The notes beneath the pieces were generated by a model. That model saw only the letters and a program-made list of their open reading frames with translations. It made no database searches and was not told where the DNA came from. A DNA stretch of 26,452 nucleotides from a virus: positions 1 to 26,452 of the IMG/VR virus record IMGVR_UViG_3300005340_000073; one strand, given 5' to 3'. The position numbers were made by a program, and so were the translations under genes. Positions 21,429-26,452 of the stretch are shown here, one piece after another (the first letter of the stretch is position 1; each line of letters begins with the position of its first letter).

Positions 21429-21904
21429 ACGACAAGGATCTCAAGCGATTTTGGTCGAAGGTCCAAAAGACAGACAACTGTTGGATTTGGACGGGCGGTG
21501 TTTTTCATTGTGCTAATGGTGACTACGGTCGATTCTGGCTTGGAACGAAAGCGACAGGAAAAGATCTCTACGCGCATCGTGTTTCGTTTGAACTTGCGAA
21601 TGGCCCTATTCCGGATGGGGTCGATGTTTGCCATAGCTGTGATAACCCGATCTGTGTCAATCCGGCACACCTTTGGCCGGGAACACATCTCGACAATATG
21701 CGTGATATGTACAAGAAGGGACGACGCACAGCCGCAATCGGTGAGCGAGTTGGAACTGCGAAATTGACATGGGATCGCGTGAGGTCTATGCGGGCCTATT
21801 ACAACGATAACCCGATGCCTTTCCATGTTCTGGGTGCCAACTTCGGTGTGAGCGGAGCCACAGCGCACAAGATCATCCGACATCAACTTTGGCGCGAGGA
21901 ATAA
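21425..21904 (+). CDS. HNH homing-type endonuclease (159 aa)
   Basis: The HNH_3-type core reads YAHRVSFELANGPIPDGVDV, then CHSCDNPICVNPAHLWPGTH, with the His/Asn/His positions around residues 70-91 intact. This is followed by NMRDMYKKGR, typical of free-standing HNH mobile enzymes. The C-terminal part (TWDRVRSMRAYY, then VLGANFGVSGATAHKIIR) is a helix-turn-helix for DNA binding. Its base composition is clearly more AT-rich than neighbouring early genes, a sign of recent transfer. It overlaps the VWA gene by ATGA, so it has settled into the operon without breaking it. Confidence 0.9.
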   Translation: MNDKDLKRFWSKVQKTDNCWIWTGGVFHCANGDYGRFWLGTKATGKDLYAHRVSFELANGPIPDGVDVCHSCDNPICVNPAHLWPGTHLDNMRDMYKKGRRTAAIGERVGTAKLTWDRVRSMRAYYNDNPMPFHVLGANFGVSGATAHKIIRHQLWREE

Positions 21905-21923
21905 CGATAGGGGCAGGTGCACG

Positions 21924-22160
21924 ATGCGACCGAAAGATCCGAGCGAACTCCTGACGATGTTCAATTCACAGGCAAACGGCGATCCAATCTTCGGGACAAC
22001 CAACAATGTTGCGTGGCGTATCGAGCCGCGTGTGACAGACTTTACGACATTCTTCATCGTTAGGGTTGGACCTCGCATCAAGACGTGCCTGAGCATGAAA
22101 GCCGCTCAACGAGAACATCCCGTTCTCGTTGAGACATTCGCACCACGTCTCTCGGCATGA
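21924..22160 (+). CDS. Small early protein, unknown (78 aa)
   Basis: It reads MRPKDPSELLTMFNSQANG, a middle with NNVAWRIEPRVTDFTTFFIV and a basic C-terminal part. No family was recognised. GGGGCAGG lies upstream, and the stop overlaps the primase-helicase ATG. The 3' part encodes a 12-bp perfect RNA hairpin (22105-22133). Like the HNH gene it is more AT-rich, so the two may have come together. Confidence 0.6.
   Translation: MRPKDPSELLTMFNSQANGDPIFGTTNNVAWRIEPRVTDFTTFFIVRVGPRIKTCLSMKAAQREHPVLVETFAPRLSA
22105..22133. repeat. Perfect 12-bp hairpin before the primase-helicase gene
   Basis: CTCAACGAGAAC and GTTCTCGTTGAG flank a 5-nt loop (ATCCC). It lies inside the 78-aa coding sequence, 24 bp upstream of the primase-helicase start. 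No T-run follows, so it is not a classic terminator. It could be a control element for translation of the large downstream gene or a protein binding site. Confidence 0.65.
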
Positions 22161-24484
22161 CGACGGGCGACCAGGTGCTCGCCTATCTGGCGGCATACGA
22201 CCTTGAGCAGACCGGGCAATATTCCTGGCGCTGCAACTCGCCGCTCCGTGCGAACTCAAACTCGCACAGCTTCACGCTGGATCTGGATCCGGACGGCGAG
22301 TACGGTGCCTGGTACGATCACCGTGACGACACCGGCGGCTCACTCTACAAGTTGCGCGACCTCCTGAATCTGCCGAAGCAGACGCCCGTGCCCGTCCCGC
22401 CGTCGGGCACCAAACGCGCGTACGTCGACCTCGCCGATTATGCGCAAGCCCATCACGTCGCCGAGTCGGTCTTCGTCGCCGCCGGCTGGCAGAATGCGTT
22501 CTGGTTCGCGCAGCCCGCGCTCAGCTTCCCAACGCCCCACGGCGCACGCTACCGGCTCATAGATGGCTCAAAAGACACTTATATCCAGGCTGGCGGCTAC
22601 AAAGCCTGCCTCTATCGCCTGCAGGAAGCGCTCAGCATCGCGCAGGCATCGACCCAGCCGCTGGTGCTCTGCAACGGCGAGGCGAGCACCGTCGTCGCCC
22701 AGCATCACGGTGTCGCTACCACCTGTCAGAACATGGGCGAGAAGAAGTTGACGCCCGACAGTCTCAAGGCACTCGTCGCTGCCTATCCACCGCAGCACCT
22801 GCAGGACGGCGACGTCGAGATCCTGATCGTCTTCGATAGCGACGACAAGGGCCGGAAGGCCGCACCCAAAGTCCTGGAGCAGCTGCAGGACGCAGGTTAT
22901 GTCGTCCGTGCTGTCGACCTGCAGGGCAGCGACGGCTTTGACCTGGCCGACTTTTGCGGCCTGCACGGCGCCAGCAGTGCCGCAGACCTCGCGAGCTTGC
23001 CAGACCTGCCAGGTACGCAGGCGAAGCCGGCAAGTACAAGTACAGGCAGCGCATCTGTACATGTACAGGCGCGTGTACAGGCTCCCAGTCAAGCGCAAAC
23101 GCCGCGCATCCTGCTCGACGCCAATCTCTCCGACGCCGGGAACGCCGAGTGCCTCGTCGCGCTCTATCCCGACTTGCTCAGGTTCGACCACACGCGCCGG
23201 CGCAGTAACGGCTGGCTCTCCTGGAGCGGCCAGCGCTGGCAGGTCGATAGTGCCGGCATCGCGCAGCGTTTCGCGCTCCTGACTGTCCGCAATCGCTACC
23301 AGGCGGCCGTGCACGAGCAGAGCCTGGATCGACGCAAGAAGCTCACGACGCACGCTGTCAGCAGCGAGAACGCGACCAAGCTCCGGGCGCAGCTCGAGGT
23401 CGCGCAGACGCTCAGCCCGTATGCAACCCGCATCGACCAGTACGATCAGGATCCCTGGCTGGCGACGGTCGTCAACGGCACGCTGGATCTGCGCACGCGC
23501 CGGTTGCGCCCGGCCAGCGCAGCCGACATGATCACGATGCAGCTGGGCACACACGTCGACCAGACGGCGACCTGTCCGCGCTGGGAGCAGTTCTTACGCG
23601 AGGTCTTCGCCGGCGACGCCGATCTCATCGCCTATATCCAGCGCGCCGTGGGCTATAGCCTGACGGGCGATACCAGCGAGCAGAAGCTCTTCCTGTGCCA
23701 CGGCCAGGGCGCGAACGGCAAGTCTGTCTTCCTGGGCACGCTGCAGGCGCTCTTCGGCGAGTACGCGGCGACGGCCAGTTTTCACACGTTTGATGCCGAG
23801 AAGCGCAGCGAGGCGACGAACGACCTGGCAATGCTCCGGGCGCGGCGCCTCGTGACGATTATTGAGACCAACGACGACCGGCGGCTCGACGAGGCAAAAG
23901 TCAAACAGGTAACCGGCGGCGATCCCATCACCTGCCGCTTCCTGTATGGCGAGTTCTTTAGCTATATCCCCAGCTTCAAGATCTGGATGGCGATGAACTA
24001 TAAGCCGGGGATCCGTGGGACAGACCGCGGCATCTGGCGACGTATCGCCCTGATCCCGTTCGACGCCAGCTTCGAGCAAACGATGGACCGGCAGCTGGGC
24101 GCGAAGCTGCTGCACGAACTGCCGGGCATTCTGAACTGGTCGCTTGCCGGCCTCGCCGCCTGGCAAGCGACCGGCCTCGGCAGTGCTCTGGCGGTCGACC
24201 AGGCGACGACGGCCTACCGGCGGGAGAGCGACGAAGTCGGGAAGTGGCTCGTCGAGAGCTGCATCGACGAGGCCGGCGCCTATCTCGTGAGCAGCGAAGC
24301 CTACACGAACTACAACGACTGGGCGAAGGCGCGCGGCGAGCAGCGGCCACTCACACAGAACGCCTGGGGCCGCGAGATGGGCCATCGCTATGCGAGCAAG
24401 CGCCTGACCATCTCGCCAAATCCGCGTCTCGTGACCGTCTATGACGGCCTGCGGCTGCGCACGATGAACGATATCGGACCATAG
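22157..24484 (+). CDS. Primase-helicase: TOPRIM-like plus D5/P4-type SF3 helicase (775 aa)
   Basis: This is the replication enzyme. The N-terminal part resembles a primase zinc-finger/TOPRIM region: WRCNSPLRANSNSHSFTLDL and GAWYDHRDDTGG, then CNGEAS with E175 and VFDSDDKG with D227 and D229. A low-complexity linker (about 286-315) follows. The C-terminal part is a D5_N domain (DPWLATVVNGTLDLRTRR, about 432-450) and an SF3 helicase, with Walker A GQGANGKS (516-523), Walker B RLVTIIETND (564-573), sensor KIWMAMNYKP (608-617) and the arginine region GIWRRIALIPF (625-635). Key residues are present. The ATG overlaps the previous stop. GTACAGGC repeats in the linker-coding DNA may mark the origin. 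Confidence 0.92.
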   Translation: MTTGDQVLAYLAAYDLEQTGQYSWRCNSPLRANSNSHSFTLDLDPDGEYGAWYDHRDDTGGSLYKLRDLLNLPKQTPVPVPPSGTKRAYVDLADYAQAHHVAESVFVAAGWQNAFWFAQPALSFPTPHGARYRLIDGSKDTYIQAGGYKACLYRLQEALSIAQASTQPLVLCNGEASTVVAQHHGVATTCQNMGEKKLTPDSLKALVAAYPPQHLQDGDVEILIVFDSDDKGRKAAPKVLEQLQDAGYVVRAVDLQGSDGFDLADFCGLHGASSAADLASLPDLPGTQAKPASTSTGSASVHVQARVQAPSQAQTPRILLDANLSDAGNAECLVALYPDLLRFDHTRRRSNGWLSWSGQRWQVDSAGIAQRFALLTVRNRYQAAVHEQSLDRRKKLTTHAVSSENATKLRAQLEVAQTLSPYATRIDQYDQDPWLATVVNGTLDLRTRRLRPASAADMITMQLGTHVDQTATCPRWEQFLREVFAGDADLIAYIQRAVGYSLTGDTSEQKLFLCHGQGANGKSVFLGTLQALFGEYAATASFHTFDAEKRSEATNDLAMLRARRLVTIIETNDDRRLDEAKVKQVTGGDPITCRFLYGEFFSYIPSFKIWMAMNYKPGIRGTDRGIWRRIALIPFDASFEQTMDRQLGAKLLHELPGILNWSLAGLAAWQATGLGSALAVDQATTAYRRESDEVGKWLVESCIDEAGAYLVSSEAYTNYNDWAKARGEQRPLTQNAWGREMGHRYASKRLTISPNPRLVTVYDGLRLRTMNDIGP
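23013..23082. repeat. GTACAGGC iteron-like cluster inside the primase-helicase gene
   Basis: Exact GTACAGGC copies lie at 23040-23047, 23063-23070 and 23075-23082. Further GTAC cores are at 23013, 23034 and 23057. They encode a low-complexity linker and use GTA and ACA codons that are scarce elsewhere in this gene, as if the DNA sequence rather than the protein were conserved. Lambda-like phages hold their origin inside the replication-initiator gene in the same way. Confidence 0.5.
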
Positions 24485-24493
24485 GAGAACAAG

Positions 24494-25573
24494 ATGGGTA
24501 TTGCTGAATTTCTGGATGCGCCCGATAGCGCATTGTTGATCGCTATCGACGGCGACGTGAATCTCGTCACGACCCACCATGAAACTGAGACCAGAACGAT
24601 TATCGATCGGTTTCCGCTGGGACCCGTCGCCAACGTCGACGCCGTGCTGGCGCTGCTAGGCATGCAGGGATTACTCCAGACGCAGACGATAGCGCCTGTT
24701 GCGCCGGCACTTCCTGAGAAACAGCAGCCCGCGCTTCCGGCACCGCAGTCCGATCGTCCCTACGTCTGCGACGATTGTGGCAAGGGCTTCGGCGATCGTT
24801 GGAATCTCAAACGGCATCGCACGCGCATGCATGGTGTTGCCGACGCTGAGCAGCTCCCAGGCGAGTCTAGCGAGTTTCGCTGCCCGGAGTGTCCACAATC
24901 GTTTGTGAAGAAACGGGCGCTCGGCATGCATCGGTTGCGTATGCACGGCGTCCATGCCAAGCCGCGCCGCAAGCCCATCACGGGCGAGCACGCCTGTCCG
25001 GACTGCGACGCGCGATTCGAGACGCCCCTGACCCTCAGCATGCACCAGATGAAAGTCCATCGCATCCAGCCCCCGCCGGCGCTCATGGCAGTAACTGCGC
25101 CGGCATCACAGGCTGCTCCAGAGAACCAGAATCCACCGGCGACGCCTGAAGTGGCGACAGAGGTCGCTTGCGACCTCTGCAATCGGACGTTCAAGAGCCA
25201 GCATGCGCTCAGCGTTCACAAAGCCCGCGCCCATACCGGGTCGACCTGGTCGACCCGCCCGAAGGCTGACAAGCCACAGGAGCTACCAGAACCGGCGTCT
25301 GAGCCGATCGTCGCAACTGCACCGTCGATCCCCTCGATCGACGACGTCCCACCGGTGCATCATCGCAAAGCGGCCGTGCTAGCAGATGGCTCCTGTCCGG
25401 TGTGCCACGAGCCATTGCTGACGCATGAGAAGTGCGAGGGCTGCGGGGTGCTCGTCGGGCCTGGCCATGAGACCGAGCGCAGTATTTTCATCACCGGCGC
25501 CGACTACTGTCGAGACTGCGCACGAGGACGCATCGCCGCCCGCAAGGCCGAGCTTGCCGCACACGCGTCATGA
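24494..25573 (+). CDS. Protein with four C2H2 zinc fingers and a C-terminal zinc ribbon (359 aa)
   Basis: After an N-terminal domain of about 70 residues (unknown) come four fingers, each exactly C-x2-C-x12-H-x4-H with the conserved Phe and Leu: C92/C95/H108/H113, C130/C133/H146/H151, C168/C171/H184/H189 and C226/C229/H242/H247. Linkers are 14-16 residues between fingers 1-3 and 36 between 3 and 4, unlike the short TGEKP linker of eukaryotic arrays. Predicted DNA-contact residues (-1,2,3,6) are D/W/N/R, K/R/A/M, T/L/T/M and S/H/A/V. A Pro/Glu-rich spacer leads to six cysteines (C301, C304, C314, C317, C339, C342), a zinc ribbon. It probably binds nucleic acid. GGAG precedes the ATG. The biological role is unknown. 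Confidence 0.9.
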   Translation: MGIAEFLDAPDSALLIAIDGDVNLVTTHHETETRTIIDRFPLGPVANVDAVLALLGMQGLLQTQTIAPVAPALPEKQQPALPAPQSDRPYVCDDCGKGFGDRWNLKRHRTRMHGVADAEQLPGESSEFRCPECPQSFVKKRALGMHRLRMHGVHAKPRRKPITGEHACPDCDARFETPLTLSMHQMKVHRIQPPPALMAVTAPASQAAPENQNPPATPEVATEVACDLCNRTFKSQHALSVHKARAHTGSTWSTRPKADKPQELPEPASEPIVATAPSIPSIDDVPPVHHRKAAVLADGSCPVCHEPLLTHEKCEGCGVLVGPGHETERSIFITGADYCRDCARGRIAARKAELAAHAS

Positions 25574-25794
25574 GACGCCGGCGGCCGGTCTCCTGGCGCA
25601 GTCACGCCGGCAAGACCAAGTACAAGACGCTGCGGGTCGCGCGCTGGAGTGCGACGGCACGCGCGGCCGTCTCGGGCGACCCGATCGGCGCCTATCGCTG
25701 TCTGATCTGCGGCCGGTTTCATATCGGCCACGGCGCCGGCATCGGTCCGACGCGCGACAAGCCCTGGCTCTATGACGACCACCGAAAGCGATAG
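25570..25794 (+). CDS. Small basic zinc-site protein (74 aa)
   Basis: A very basic N-terminus (MRRRRPVSWRSHAGKTKYKT) precedes YRCLICGRFHIGHG, a C-x2-C-x3-H-x2-H cluster that can bind one zinc. This resembles small phage proteins with a Y-x-C-x2-CG-x-H-x-x-H core that I have seen near replication genes. The ATG overlaps the stop of the C2H2 gene (ATGA), so the two are coupled. The function is unknown. Confidence 0.75.
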   Translation: MRRRRPVSWRSHAGKTKYKTLRVARWSATARAAVSGDPIGAYRCLICGRFHIGHGAGIGPTRDKPWLYDDHRKR

Positions 25795-25816
25795 ATACGC
25801 AAGAAAGGACAAACCA

Positions 25817-26032
25817 GTGGACAAATTGACGTTACGCCCTGTCGAAGTCGCCGAAACACTCGGTCTTTCGCGGTCGCGTGTGTATGAGCTTATTCATAGC
25901 GGTGAGATGCCGGCCATTCGCGTTGGGACGTCGATCCTGGTCTCGGTGGAAGCGCTCCGCCAGTGGATAGCCGACCAAGAGCCCGTCGCGCCGGTTGCAG
26001 CCGGCGGCTACACTTGGCGCGACCGGATATAG
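25817..26032 (+). CDS. xis: Excisionase-type helix-turn-helix protein (71 aa)
   Basis: The sequence LRPVEVAETLGLSRSRVYEL, then IHSGEMPAIRVGTSILVSVE and ALRQWIADQ, is the MerR/AlpA-type winged HTH of the excisionase family (HTH_17). These bend DNA at att sites to favour excision. The start is taken at GTG 25817 with AAAGGA 7 nt upstream. An ATG at 25772 lies inside the previous gene and lacks a ribosome binding site. It is 18 bp upstream of the integrase gene, the usual partner. Confidence 0.85.
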   Translation: MDKLTLRPVEVAETLGLSRSRVYELIHSGEMPAIRVGTSILVSVEALRQWIADQEPVAPVAAGGYTWRDRI

Positions 26033-26050
26033 GCGGGTGCGAGGGCACCA

Positions 26051-26452
26051 ATGAGCAAGAAACGGGGCAATAACGAAGGCTCAATCTACTATCGGAAGAG
26101 CGACAAACGGTGGTGCGGATCGATCACCATAGGTCGCAACGACAATGGGAAGGCACGGAGACGGGTTGTCTACGGGACGACCCGGCGCGATGTCAGCGAG
26201 AAACTCACTGAGATCCAGCGCGCTGCCAGCAACGGCCTGTCCATCGACGGCACGCGCGTATCGGTTGCGCAACATCTGGAGCAGTGGCTGACCGCAACGG
26301 TCGCGCCGCGTGTTCGGCCGTCGACGCTGTATAGCTACCGCAATTATGTCGCGTGGTATCTGGTGCCAGACCTCGGCACGATCAAGGTCGCCAGGCTGAA
26401 GAAGGAGGACGTACAAAAGACCGTGAATCGACTACTCATGGCCGGGCGGTCA
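26051..26452 (+). CDS. int: Tyrosine integrase, N-terminal part (3' end cut off)
   Basis: 134 codons are seen. The N-terminus NNEGSIYYRKSDKRWCGSIT is the AP2-like arm-binding domain of phage integrases, with GSI and the RW pair. From about residue 75 (TRVSVAQHLEQWLTATVAPR) comes the SAM-like core-binding domain, with STLYSYRNYVAWYLVPDLGT and VARLKKEDVQKTVNRLL. The catalytic domain with the R-H-R-Y residues lies beyond the window. GAGGG lies 5 nt before the ATG. It should integrate the phage genome at the host attachment site; no att site was identifiable here. Confidence 0.92.
   Translation, partial: MSKKRGNNEGSIYYRKSDKRWCGSITIGRNDNGKARRRVVYGTTRRDVSEKLTEIQRAASNGLSIDGTRVSVAQHLEQWLTATVAPRVRPSTLYSYRNYVAWYLVPDLGTIKVARLKKEDVQKTVNRLLMAGRS

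Noticed and set aside
21335-22096. Minus-strand frame of 253 codons opposite the VWA and HNH genes
   Set aside because: Considered as a real gene because it crosses the more AT-rich stretch, but its sequence lacks any domain and it covers an intact HNH active site on the other strand.
22568-24580. Minus-strand frames of 328 codons each opposite the primase-helicase
   Set aside because: They are antisense shadows of a gene with intact Walker and TOPRIM motifs.
1-26452. CRISPR array, tRNA, rRNA, IS elements, attachment site
   Set aside because: No regularly spaced repeats, cloverleaf, transposase or core att duplication was recognisable by eye; attP is expected near the integrase end beyond position 26452.

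Overview
The window is about 26.5 kb of a temperate tailed bacteriophage or integrated prophage. Both edges cut genes: a structural-region gene at the left and the integrase at the right. The DNA is GC-rich, apart from one strikingly AT-rich stretch in front of the packaging genes. No host gene, tRNA, rRNA, IS element or CRISPR array was seen. The host is not shown directly. The long Thr/Pro linker of the surface-type protein at 12997-14340 is a style common in Chloroflexota, so that phylum is my best guess (inference, modest confidence).

Layout. Everything left of about 14.97 kb, with one possible small exception, lies on the minus strand and reads leftward. From right to left it holds: the repressor (14564-14971); a membrane-anchored surface-type protein that is probably a lysogenic-conversion gene (12997-14340); a DNA methyltransferase fused to an Mrr-like nuclease (11185-12888); a zinc ribbon protein; a lysis cassette (several small membrane proteins, then a two-domain endolysin, 8506-10831); a GIY-YIG homing endonuclease; a small exported protein; and an AT-rich segment carrying three copies of AATCATGATT (about 6991-7329). 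The packaging and head module follows: small terminase, large terminase, portal, two small proteins, a MuF-type minor head protein, a beta-rich virion protein, an HK97-gp10-like protein, a Com-like zinc ribbon and a Lys-rich protein cut by the window edge.

Right of about 15.0 kb the plus strand is one long early operon, with many ATGA start/stop overlaps, read from a strong promoter at 15026-15054. It encodes a probable ribbon-helix-helix regulator, several unknown proteins, an XPF/ERCC4-like protein with two helix-hairpin-helix motifs, a RecT annealase, a DnaJ-type cysteine protein next to a J-domain protein, an ASCH protein, a VWA (MIDAS) protein, an HNH endonuclease, a TOPRIM/SF3 primase-helicase, a protein with four textbook C2H2 zinc fingers, a small zinc protein, an excisionase-like HTH protein and a tyrosine integrase (partial).

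How it works together. The repressor probably binds a TGTCTACG-type operator that overlaps its own promoter and abuts the early promoter. A second pair of the same half-sites lies upstream of the surface-protein gene. The early operon would supply recombination-dependent replication (RecT, primase-helicase) and integration/excision. The leftward genes supply packaging, heads and lysis. The most unusual content is the tandem eukaryotic-type C2H2 zinc finger protein, the methyltransferase-nuclease fusion, the chaperone-like or signalling-like early genes (J-domain, VWA, ASCH), and a set of non-coding palindromes and hairpins.
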